A DNA stretch of 64,000 bases. Origin: Sitta carolinensis (taxonomy: Eukaryota; Chordata; Aves; Passeriformes; Sittidae). Shown one piece after another: positions 1-12,300 of this stretch (positions are counted from its first letter, which is position 1; every line of letters starts with the position of its first letter). The position numbers were made by a program, and so were the translations under genes. Location: NCBI GenBank assembly GCA_032173965.1, contig CM063284.1, positions 103,912,410 to 103,976,409 of the forward strand, read 5' to 3'. Below the pieces are notes generated by a model, which searched no databases, was not told where the DNA came from, and saw only the letters and a program-made list of their open reading frames with translations.

Positions 1-469
1 GCCTCTGTATGAGGACGCTTGTGCAGTCACACTTCTCACGTTTTCCTGTTATCTGACCTGACCTGTGGCTTTTGGTTGCTGGTAAATTTTGAAGGTATGG
101 TTTCATGGTATGAGGTATTCTGTAATAGAGTAGTTAAAGGAATTTCTGACCACTTCATTGTGCAGATAAAGTTGTTTTATTGCAACAGAAACTTGATTTT
201 ACTGTGGCAATCTGAGAGAAATAGAGCGAGTATGGTTGTGTTTAATGACACTGAATGGTTCAGTCTGATAGAAATGGGGCTTGACATTGCTACGAATGTA
301 ACAACAGTGGCATCTTATCAGGTTAAAAGTCCATTTAGCTGCCTATGCTATATCCTGTCTTCAGTCATGAGTAATAGCAACTACCACGGCAAAAATATGG
401 GTCTAGGGTTAGGAGCAATGAGAGATATTGCTCCAAAATCATGGGGCATCACAAATCATGACACATCTA
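1..469. other. Unique AT-rich sequence, no gene seen
   Basis: No recognisable exon or repeat. A 170-codon open frame at 19-531 runs out of this stretch into the antisense of the adjoining CR1. It has no domain I recognise, so I treat it as a chance frame. Confidence 0.5.
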
Positions 470-660
470 CAACAGGGCATCCACAACTTCTATGTGCAAC
501 CTGTTCCACAGTCTCATCACCCTCATCATAAAAAAAGCCTTCCTCATGTCCAGTTTAAATCTACCATTTTTCAGTTTTAAACTGTTGCCCTCTATCCTAT
601 CACTATAGGCACTGCTGAACAATCTCAGTTCTCTCAGCAATTTGTCATAGAGGAGGTCAA
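470..660 (-). mobile_element. CR1 LINE 3' fragment
   Basis: Read on the plus strand, the segment has the reverse-complement hallmarks of the CR1 3' region: a GCAACCTGTTCCA block, then a CTCATCACCCTCATCATAAA block, then a block matching the usual 'ctatcctatcactatagg' stretch. On the minus strand these are the familiar conserved 3' UTR blocks of bird CR1 elements. Only about 190 bp remain and the very 3' tail is missing. The copy is diverged with small gaps, so it is old. Boundaries are approximate to 20-30 bp. Confidence 0.8.
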
Positions 661-3600
661 AACTGTTTCAGGAGAGTCTGTGCTTAGCTATAGATTGTCC
701 TTAATATATGTTAGCGTTTTTCAATGTATGTGAATTAGCCCTCAGATATCCTCACAGTTCCTTCATGCTTTTGACTGGGGGGAAATGTTTCATGTTAATA
801 TTTCTAGTGAAGTTGCAGTTTCCTTTAAGTGTGGGACATCCAGTTGTTGGGAGAAGCATCTCAGGATTTCTTTCTGCTATTGTCCTCTGTCTTTAGTTTT
901 TTCTTTTCTTGTATTTGGCATAAACTACATGTGTTTACCTGTGATTTCTATTCCCTGCAATTTTTCTGTCAATTGTAATATAACCATATTTTAATTTCCT
1001 TGCTACAGTACAAAAGAAATATGTATATCTTCTTTCAGAAAAAGATTATTTCTTGCATGAGTCTTGTTGACGTTATCATCTGCTCCTTTTCAAAGTTAGC
1101 TGTCTAAAATGAGACCACAGAGTACAATCCAAGGGGTGCTTACCTATTTCTTTAATTTTCTCATTTGATCTGTAAGCTCAGTAAATTAATATTTCTGATT
1201 CATCCTAAGTTCAAATTCATCACTTTATTCTCAGAGATAAGGGTTTTAATTTACTTGTTTTGATGAAGGGCATGTAATCTGAAAATTGAAAAAAGAACAA
1301 AATTCTTAGTAGCAAATATTTACAAAATGTAAGAGAGAACCAGAAAAAATATAATTGAAAGTAAGAAACACTCAAATGTTTTAAAGTATTTCTTGTGAAA
1401 TGCTAAAATGGCTCAAATAAGGTTCTTTAATTCAGGGATAAGAGTTTGAGTCTCTGTTCTGTGCTATTTCTAGTGAATATGAGGTGGGTATTTGACTGCA
1501 GCAAAACCCTCTATTAGTATTGAGCTATTGCAATTCATCTTTAATTCCTATAGAAATTGTAAATTGGTATGATCCTGCCATCTGATTTAAATGAAGTTTT
1601 GACTCTACTTTTACTGTGCTTTATATGAACCTCTAAAGTTATGGTAGAGGGTCAAAATATATTCTGTATTTAGTGGTTGTAGGTGAAGCACATCTACTGG
1701 TTCCCTGTGTGAGGCTACAGAAAAAAAAATTTGGTGCATTAGGTGATGGTGCAACTTGTGTTTCATTACACAAACAAAAGATTTGTATAGCCTTAGGTTA
1801 AATCAGGTGCTCATGAAGTCAGCCAGAGCTGTGGGAGAGCTAAACAAGTTTAATGTCTCACTCTTTTCCCCCATGCTCCCCTCATTTTTAAGAAATTCAA
1901 GTTAGTTCACTAAATAATTACTCTCTTGATTTGCAGAAAAAGCTGGTACTTGAAAAGGCTTTGAAAGTATTAAGTAGCTTATTTTTTCCCTTTAGAGGAA
2001 GCTCCAAGTCTTCCATTTACTCATTTAATCTGTCATTCCATTGCACCGAAGGGCAAAGTGTCATTTCTGTGTGCTTCAGTAATTTTGTACAGCACACAGC
2101 AAACAAATATCAAGTGACTGAAGCCAAAGTAGATTTCATGCAGGAAGCTATGTTTCCTTTTCTTGCCATACATTTTTAATAGAGATTTTCTAAATTGTAA
2201 GATGCTAAGTAGATTACGGCCCTGAAATTTATAAATGTGTTTATAATAGCAGATGATAAAAACTGTAGGTCAAAACCTGTTCTCAGAATACAGTGGGTTT
2301 TCATCATATTACAGACAGTGGTTTTGTAAATATCTGGATGTCATGAACGAACTTCATAGCAAATCAGAACCATCTTCCATTTAATTTCTAGAAAATGGGA
2401 TTTTAGATAATAATATCAGTAGCTAGCTGTTTTAGAGCCTTGTACTACCTGGCATAATGATACAGGATATCAAAAAATAGCTTATAATTCACTCTTATTA
2501 CTTAGTGGTTTTAAATTTAACTGAATAAGATAGTCCAGTATCTTGGTTATTTTAGAGGATTAAGCCAGAGCTCTGAATCTGAGCTGAATAAACCGTATTA
2601 ACTGATGTCATGTTTCTGATAAGGAAAATGCTATGCTTTTTGACTAGAAGCTAAAAAAACATTTCCAAGAAAACAACAGAATGCCATTACATCCAAACTA
2701 GCTCTTGAGAGATTTTTGATTCTAAAATTATACAGGTTTTTCTTAAACTGGTGTGACCACTGGTTAAAGTAAAATGGCAAATGAAAGACAAAAGTACACT
2801 TAAGAGAAGAAAATGACAATAATTAAAATGTATAAATTATATATCTCTTATTGTATCTTAGCTACACAAAAGATATAAACAAGTTTTCTGGGAAAGTCTA
2901 GTGTCATTTAGAATACATAGTCCCTATTAAATAGTCTTCCAGATTGTCTTCTCCTGGTTCAAAGACATGACAACCTTTTATTGATCCATCATCATATTCT
3001 GATGAACAAAATGGATCTCTGCTTTGTCCTATACATCTAAATTTGAAATCAGAAGAGAAATTGTACATTGCTATTACAACTCCTACCCAGTACACATAAC
3101 TGAGCCTATGCTTCTAAATAACTGTTGTACTTAGACAGAGTTAGTAAGTGAGCAAAACTAATTCTGGAGATGCATTTTTGGCAGCTGTTATCACTTAGGG
3201 TGAGTGGATTTCAGATTGGGTTTGGCTTACTGTGAAGAACTAGAGCAGTTTTAAAATTTACAAAAAAATTAGTTTCTGTTGTTTGAATTCTGGACTACTA
3301 ACTTTTTAAGATTATCTACTGTTTAAAAAATAAAATTGCATCGTTATGGCAAAATTTCATTACAATAGCTGATCATTAATCTAAACATTTATGTAAATAC
3401 CAAGAACAAATACAATTCAAGGAAACTGAAATTTACTTACTGTGCAGTCAAGATTTCATCATATTGGTGCCTAGAAGCTCGCCTCTAGTTACTTTTGCTG
3501 GGGGAGACATCTGATGTACATGATCTTTAATTACTAGTATTCCTAAGCCATTTTTGCAGCTCTCAGCACTATTGTACCACTACAGGTTTCTTTGTACCTG

Positions 3601-5959
3601 GTGTAATTGCAAGCTTTTGAGTACACCATGATGCCCCTGTGAAAAGGTTTCCCCACCCGCTTTTCCAGCTGTAACGTCTTCATCTTTTTGTGAGCTACTA
3701 GCTTAATTTTCTGCAGCAGCCTTTTCACATTTGTCTTCGCAGATAAATTTTTTCACTTTTAAGGTTGATTGATTTTCGCTTCGTTCCACTGTATTTTTAA
3801 ATGTCCTGGTTAGAGATGTCAGCCTAACAGCAGCTTTCACTTCACCTTTGATTTTATGTTTACAGTACTTGCCACCTTAATTCTGCCTAGAAGATACTAA
3901 TTCGAGTAGGGCTTTATAAATACTGAAATGGCCTGTGCTGTCCATTCCCATTGTAGGAAGTACTGCCAATAAGGCAGTAATTTTGCTGCAGATCAAGCAT
4001 GAACTACTGAGAGATTACTGTTCATTTGCTTCTGTGAGAAAACAAAAAAAACCCTGATGTTTTCAAGATACTTTTTGAGGTGGACAATCCAGAAAGCATA
4101 GACATTCAAAGCAGTAGTTTTAAAATAAAAGGTCACTGAGAATGTTGAGGCATGGTGTGAGAGAATGGAGTACAGGATAAAAGTGTTGTACGATGGGATT
4201 ACAAAACCTTCTTGTGTTTATAGACCAAACCAGGAGGAGCAGTGGGAGGGGGGAAGGATCAGCATCAGTCATCCAATTTGGATTACAAGGTATATCTAGC
4301 TTGTAATGATGGATCTCTGATTCCATTGTATTCCGAGCTACAGTTTTTACACAGAAATCAATCCTTTCAGGAGTTAAAGCTTGCACAGATCCTGTATTTC
4401 AGGAGTCTTCATTCAATATGTTGCTTACAGACTTTTCAGCAAGTGGTAGCTCAGTTTCCTCTTGCAATCGTTTCTTTATATAAGAATGTATTTATAAGAA
4501 AAATAAGCAACTAGGATTTTCACATAAGTTATTGCACACATCATAATTTTATGAGACAATACTAGCATACTCAAGTGCTACATGATTTCTTCACTAGCAA
4601 ACATTTGATGACCAAGCAAAAGGCAGATACACTCTTAGTGCTCACCAGAAATGAACGTGAAAGCATAAAAATGGCATAATGAGAACATTTGCATAAAAAC
4701 GGCACAATTAAACATTTGCAAAATTTCTGGTACTGTGTTACAAAAGTCTAAAATTATTTTAATGCTTTGTAGATAATACATTCATGGCCTATATCAAGCA
4801 GCATTTAACATCAAAGTTTAGTCCAAAGCAATGAAATTCTATTAGTCTACCAATGTGTAGTGATAAATACAGTTCTTGTTAGATGAGTTGGTCATGTTGC
4901 AATCAACATAAAGAGCCAAATGCATAAAAAATGCTTCTGAATTCTCCACTTTACAGTAGGTAGTGCTTAACAAAAGAAGAAATACAAGACATAAATTGAT
5001 GCTGATGTAAGCAGAGGATGCAGTGGGTCATCTTGAAATATGGTTGATGAGCTAAAAACAGTTATTGGGAGATAGAAATGGATGTAAAATAGTACAGGCT
5101 GCAGGATGCTATTTTACAGAAAGAAGCAGAAGCATCAGTGTCAAAAGGCACACCCACACATAAAATGTCTCTAGCTTCTACACTTAAAATGTCTAAACTG
5201 CAAATTTATGGAATTACATAATTTTGATTAAATGAAACTACTGTAATAATTGTTCACTGGATCACTAATGGGAAGACTTGACATAGGGTTATAAGTAGTT
5301 TTACAGTTAAAATTTGTCTTGTTGCTGTCTGTACATTAATCTATAGGGTTCATATCTCTTTCCTATGAAATTTTGCAGATCTTCACGTTCCCTGCTTTTC
5401 AGCAGTTTGATGTGGGAAAATTTAGTGGGAAAGAGGAAGCATAACCAGTTGATAAGCTTGGCTCTTCCGTCAGCTCCTCACAGCACTATAAGCGAGCTTA
5501 GTAGCCTGTCACATGGTGCAGGAATGCTTTTACCTCCAAAGGGAAAACCAGTGTCAGCTTAAAAGGTTTGTGACAACGAGGAGAGAGCAGAGAGCCTCTC
5601 TCAGAGGCATGGGAGCAGGCTCTTCTTTCCACACCAGCATGAGAATTTAATAGAGAAATTTCATGACTGGCAGAGAAAACCTGATGGCACACTCGCTCCT
5701 CGCTGATAGAGCAGCTTGGGCAGGATATGCGTAGGAGTTTATTTAAAGTAACTAAATAAAAGCGTCAGAAAAATTACAAATATTAACCAACAGCCTAACC
5801 ACTGCTTCCTTCTCAAGAATATTCCATGTATTTCCAGTTTAAGTGCAGCTTATCTCTGTGAAGTGAAATGATATGGTAACAGTGCTTTTATGATACAGCA
5901 TTGCTGACAGTCATTTGGCCAGGCCAGTGAGAGCCAGCGAGCCTCTTCCTGGCCTCCCT
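661..5959. other. Unique AT-rich sequence, no confirmed gene
   Basis: I see no repeat family here that I can name. Open frames are short. One minus-strand frame at 2904-3095 has a protein-like composition and is discussed in the findings. A minus-strand frame at 3543-3728 is rich in Lys and Arg but matches nothing I recognise. The stretch at 5350-5700 is a little more GC-rich than its surroundings and remains unassigned. Confidence 0.45.
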
Positions 5960-6362
5960 TTCTTTCTTATGAGGAAAAGCTGAGACAGTTGGGCACGTTT
6001 AACCTTGAGAAGACTTAGGGGTACATCTTTAATGTATGCAAGTGTCTGAAAAGGGAGTGCCATGGGGATGGAGCCTGGCTCTTCTCAGTGGTCCCAGGCA
6101 AAAAGACAAGAGGCAATGGGCAGAAAGTGACGCACAGGAAGTTCACCTGAACATGACAAAAAGCTGCTTTACTGTGTGGGTGACCACGCACTGAAACAGG
6201 TTGCCCAGAGCGGTTGTGGAGTCTCCCTCACTGGAGATACTCAAGAACTGTCTGGATGCAATTCTGTGCAATGAACTCAGGGATGGCCCTGCTTGAGCAG
6301 GGAGTTTGGAACAGATGACACACTGTGGTAACCCCTTCTAACTGATCCATTCTGTGATTCTT
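5960..6362 (+). mobile_element. CR1 LINE 3' fragment
   Basis: The segment follows the CR1 3' end in order: a block like 'gaggaaaagctgagacagttggg', then 'ttaaccttgagaag', then 'gaaacaggttgcccagag', then 'ctggagatactcaagaa', and finally an ending close to 'ccattctgtgattc'. The last element is the usual CR1 3' tail. The copy is truncated at its 5' end, as is typical for this LINE, and carries no intact reading frame. It lies in the sense orientation on the plus strand. Confidence 0.9.
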
Positions 6363-9300
6363 CCCTGCCCAGATTACAATGCAAGTGTCATGTGGGGGTA
6401 AGGCTGAGTTTGGTTTCATCCTCCTGGTTTCCTGGGGTCAGAAATTTGTCCCCCTATGCCTTAAACACCTTGTGAGAAATAGTCGTTATTGCTGATGGGT
6501 ACTGCCTCCTCATACCTGTCATGTTTGTTGGAAGTGTGCTTCATGGTCTGTAAAGGGCTGAACAGAGTAGCTTTGCTCTTTGTATGAGAGTGGAAAGATG
6601 CCCAGAGCACTTTTCTGTCCACAGTCCCACAGGACTGCCCACTGGAGCTTGGTATGGGTAAAGGCAAATGTAAACCTTGTTCCAGGGGGATGTAAAGTTG
6701 TCAGATGTCATCACACATTTCAGCCAGCATATTGTAAGAAGATAAGGGGATACTGGGTCCATCTCTCCATTCAGACCTAAGAGAGCAACAATGCTTTTAA
6801 TACAGGCCAAATCAGGACTTCTGTCCTTGGAATATATGACAGCCCTTTTTATTGGTGGTGTGACTAAAGATCAAAAAAGAGTGTCTAGTAGTTTTAAGCG
6901 GAAAACATTTTCTCCCTTCTCCGCTCCTCTTCATTATTATGTGGATCAAATCACATACTGGCTTCAGTACAAGCATGTTTAAAGGTTTCAGTTAATTAAG
7001 TTACAGGACACATTTCCAGAGGATTCTAAAATATTTTAGAAACTGAAGTCACATTGAATTCATGCATCTTTTTGTCTGATATTAAAATGTATATTCTGTC
7101 TTGGTATACGGGGCAATGAATTGTCCTCTTGTATGAAAAAGAGAATATATTTTAAATCTTATCAGAAGAGAAGGGCAAAGCGTGATTTCAAATGTGTCTA
7201 CAGTTTTGCTGCCATTTTTCCCAATGCCACAAAACCTTCAATTAAGAATTACTATATCTCTTCGCAAGTGGATTTTTGGAATATGGCTACACCTGCAGAA
7301 CATATGTAGAACTTATTTAGCTCAGTTATGAGCAGATTTTTAAATCTTAATATACTGAGACCAGGTGGTTGTTCCAAATTGCTCCCAGTCAATATTTTGT
7401 AGGTTTAATTTGGAAATGCCACAGGGATTCATCCTACTCTTGTATTATTTCTGATCTATCACAGTGTTTGCTAGTGGGTGGCTGTCATTTGTTGACATGA
7501 CATGTTTGTTTTATATGGGTCTGCTGACGTTATGCAACTTCATTTAGGCAGTTACATTGTCAAAAGAGAAGTGATAAAAGACCTGTGAGAAATATTTATT
7601 ATGACCCTTTCATTATCATAAAAAATGTTTCTGTTGCTTTTCTTTGTTATCCTCTAATGATTCTGCAGAATCATCATATTTTGCATCACAGAATTCTGGT
7701 ATGTTTTTGCCTGTATCACTGTTTAAATACAAGAGTAATTAATGTCTAAAGTTAGCATTTATCAATAGCTAGTCTTTACAGGTAGTGCAATATATGCTTA
7801 CACTTGTAATGGGAGTGGATGTCAAGTCATTAATATTGCAAAGGTAAAAAAGTTCAGTTTGCAATGTTGCCCTTGCATACACAAAACTCAAAAATTTGTG
7901 ACAGAAATCTTGATGATGGAATCCTCTTCATGAATGGTATTTGGCTGTAGGGAGTTAAAGCAAGATCAGCTTTCCATAGCACAATAGATGGCCATGGTAA
8001 AAATACCTGGTCACTCAGTTACTCAAAAGCTGCTTCTGGAATAGTGCAATGAATAGGTAGTGCAGAGAATGGGGTTTCCCACACCATGGGGTTGCTGAAC
8101 TCTAGAACCATATTCACAGAGACAACTTCTATCTCTGTATTTGTTAATAGGCTGCACACATATGAAAATCATGGAATGTGAATGAAGTAGTGCAAATGTC
8201 AATCCTGGAAACACTTCAGACACATATACACCTCTGGACAGATTGTATAGTACTCTGTTGTTGGACATTCACGTATTTGCATGTGGACTAGATGTTTGAA
8301 TCTGTATGGCAAATATATTTATTATCTAGATATATAACTGCAGTTTGAATATATATTTTGCATAACTTTCCAAAGGACGACTTAGACTTTGACATATGAC
8401 AGCACCTAGTTTGTTGACCTCAGTAATGACTTGGTATTGCTATTCCAGAGTCATCAATATACAGACTGCGTTCGTTTCTTGTGCTTCAGTAATTTCAGGT
8501 GCAATATGATGTTTGTTCAGCTGTGCTTGCCATCTCTAAAGTACATTAATGTACTCTGAGAAGGCAAAGCGACTGGCACAGGAATGAATAATTACAGTAA
8601 TGACTAGTTGTTATTCTTGTTTATTTTGAGGAGTCTTTTAATTAGCTGCTCAGTAAATGGTTACTTCCTATACATAGCTGCCATCTATATTAATTCCAGA
8701 GGTAAGACACATTTGATTTAATACTGAGCCTTTCACCTCACCTAGAAATAGTGTTGACTCTTATACATACCTGTTCTGTAATCATATGGTGATGCACTGC
8801 TACTCTCACTGCTACCAGGCTCTGACAGCTCCTGAAGCATCCTCAAAAGTGCTGTGGAAGACAGGGCAGACAGAAATTGCCCCATCCTGTGAATTGGGAA
8901 TGCTTCCATCTTCCCTTTCTGTTCCTGTAACTTGCATTCAACTTTAGCTCAGGAACCAACACCAATGTCCTCCAAGTCTATAGCGAAATAGATCCTTTCT
9001 GGATGAAAATCAGTAATGGTGTTAACTTGCCTGTGTGAAATAAAAATTCTGTTGAAAAAGTGGATCAGCAAAGAATTGCAGTGGTTACATATAAGCAGAA
9101 ATCTTATTTTGAAAAGTAGAGAGATAAGGTAACATAGCAGAGGAAATTAGAGCTTGGCCACTGGGCTGGAAATAAGGTTCTGATCAAGTATGTACTTGTC
9201 AGATGAAAAGGACCATGGATGAGTCTCTCACTCTTCAGAGCTAAAAGGTATTTCAGTTCAATTGCATAAACTATGTTTAGCCGTGACTGATGAGTTGATA

Positions 9301-12300
9301 CACAAGATGTGGTAATGAAAAGCAACATGAAAAAAAGTTCTTCTTATTTTCTTGCCATTCTTTAATGTTTTTGATCATCCTCCATTTTTCTGTTCATCTG
9401 ATGGCATGATTTTCCAAAATGCTTTCCTTCTTCCTGTTCTTCTTGGGGTCCATGGAGAATATGGTTTTATCATTTGCATAAAAAGGAAAAGGAGATTTTC
9501 ATCTTTACTTTTATCTGACATGAAGCGTTAAACTACAAGCCTTCAAGATTTTCAGATCTTTTTTAGTCCATTTGAACTAGAAACCTTTTTTGGTGATCTG
9601 AAGATAAATAAAGTTTGGTAAATGAAGACATGCAGGTTTAACAACGTTTTTCTTCTTCTTGTATCATCTATTTTTGTACTAGTTGTTTTGATTTATTTGC
9701 TATTTTGGAAGGATTTTACATAGAATTTTTAAGAAAAGGGAAAGAGATGGCACTGGAGGGTTTCAGCTGAAGTAGTGTTTTTGCTTCTAGACCATGTGCT
9801 TCAGGAAAGATTAGGACCTGCAGGATAAAGTCCAGGAAAAAATATTGAGAGGAAAAGCTTCATTAATAATTACTTTGTGAAAAAAAGAAAATGAAGAGGA
9901 GATACAATAACCTTTACTTAACCAGGAGATTAAGCGGAAGGGAACTTATTTTCCATTCTCTGAAGGGTATGATAAAAGCTAGCAGGATTGCTTTCAGATA
10001 CTAAGTTTTGGTTGAGTCGTTGATAAAATAACCATCTGCAGTTTATCCTAGGTTGTTTGTGGGTTTTCTGTGTTCACGAGGAAGAAAGGGACAAAGCAGA
10101 ATCCAAATGACAGTGTGAAAGAAGTAGGCATAGAAAAAGCAGATAATTCTCTGAGGAAGAGGGCTATTTGAAAGCCATGGTTTTGCTATGAAGGAAGACT
10201 TTGTAAGGCCCTGAAAAACTAATTTTTAAGAATTATTGCAGTACAAAATGCTTTTAAAAATAATTAAGAAGTGAAAAATAGAGTTTATAGAATTGATTGG
10301 ACTCCTGGTTCTTTAGAGTGATGTTTTGTTAGTAAGTTTTGCAGTTCAGCAATATGTCAATCCTGAGTCTCTAGTTAGCTGGGAGGGTAGTCCACATTTG
10401 ACATATGCAGCGGAACTGTCAGTTTGCAGCAAAAAACAAGGCAGGTCATGTTTCCAGTGTTAATTTAGACTTGACATCTTATTTATACCTGGGAAATGCT
10501 GTTATAAAATATTAGAACACAAATAATGCTGGCACAGCAGGGTTTCCAAAAAGAGACTTCTGTTGAATTTCTTCCCACAAAAGAAATAAATGCCTCTAAT
10601 ATTAGAAAACTCCATGCTAGTTGTAGGAAGATGCCACACTACTTACAGCATTCTCCAGCCATTGTTTTTTTCCTCAGGGAGAAAGAGACGAGACCTACTG
10701 AGCACTAACAGTAATGAGACTTCTTCAGTGACAGTAATTATGTTCCAATTTAGATAAAATTTCAGTGTGCACTTGAAATATTTCCGTTTTGTTGTCTGCG
10801 TGTATTTAAAGTGGTAGAACCATATGTTACAGGCATCTCTAAACACCATGCATCAAGAAACTGTAGCATTTAGTATAACTTGCCTTCAGTGTCCATAGGA
10901 TTCTATTGAAACTTTTATCTGAACTTGAAATATTAAAAAATAAGTCTTTACTTCTCTGTAAAATGGTTGACTTTCAATCTTATCAGTCCTTCTAGATGTT
11001 TCTATGGTGATGTGGTTGGGCATGGAGTGTATGTGCTGATTTTATTGAAAACCAAAAATATCTGATGTTTTGACCACCCTTTTAGGGGACCAATAACACT
11101 GCCTAAGAGTCCTCATATGGATTCCTTCAGTGAATTTAAATCCTACATTACTGTTCCACGGTAGGTGTCATTCTGGATCTCTCTTAAAAAAAGCCAAAGG
11201 GGCAATAACAGGTATTTGCATAACTCTGTGCCCTTTCAGAAGACCGTAGGATCTGAGGATAAGTGCAGAGGTAATTTTCCCTGCACAATTTTGAATTCTA
11301 TAGATTCGTTTCAAACCTCCTTGGAGTGCTTGAAAGCAAGTCACAGAGGGGTATCACATATAGTTATGGTGTTAGTAGAAAGTCTCCAATCCTCTTAACT
11401 CACCTGCTAGATTTGATCCTTAATTTCTGTTGCATCATGATAATTGTGAACGTATAATGCAGCAAAGTAGCTCTATTTAAGAAAAAAAAATTTTTAAAAT
11501 AAAGGTAGGAGTCTTTTCTGTGTATTCGATAAGGCAAAAAAATCTGTCCTTTTACCACCAAAACATCAGGAAGTAAATTAAATCTTCCAAACTGGTTTTG
11601 CCCCTCAAAGTAGAAATATATGTTATAACTGATAACTCCCAGGCATAACACCAGGTTTTTCCAGGCAGCTTTGTAAGTTTTAGATACAGCACTTGATAGT
11701 CATAGCGGTTCTATCATAGTTTGATCATGGAATAAAGTGAGCAATATCAACTCAAAATATTCAAAAACATCCATCAAGCTCCAGAAATCCTTGGCTTATG
11801 TTACTTTTTATTCAACTGCAAGTACCTGAGTTTTGGGACCCCCTTGGATCTTGTTTTCACACAACTGATGATTTGAAGCTTATTTTATTTTTAATGCTGG
11901 GTGAGTTTCTCACATTCTTTGTCGCATACTATAAAATATAACTGTGCTGTTAAACCAAAGTGGAGGTTTTTTGCTAAGTGTGCTGAGATGGCACTCCTTG
12001 AAGAAGCTGTGTATATCTGCTAAATGAAATGTGATTCTGTAGTACAGTTAATTTATAGTTCATCCAAAGATGTCTTGAAGATAATGGCTTGGTTCATGAA
12101 AGCAGTTGACAAGTGCAATAGCATCAAATGTAGGGTGATGTTTCTCTTAAAAAAGGTAAATTAATTACTTCCCTTTTATAGAGATCTTCTTGTAAAATTG
12201 TTCTGGAGTTTTACAGAACTATATACTACATATATTTCACTTATAAACTAAGATAAAATTATTAATAAATTCACGTCAAGAATTTTTACAAGTCCACTTC

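Noticed and set aside
19..531. 170-codon plus-strand open frame, the longest that is not retroviral apart from the gag piece
   Set aside because: Its 3' part is the antisense of a CR1 fragment and the rest resembles no protein I know. Length alone is not enough.
3543..3728. Lys/Arg-rich minus-strand frame that looked like a ribosomal-protein retrocopy
   Set aside because: I could not match it to any ribosomal protein, even when looking at neighbouring frames. No poly-A tail or duplication is visible.
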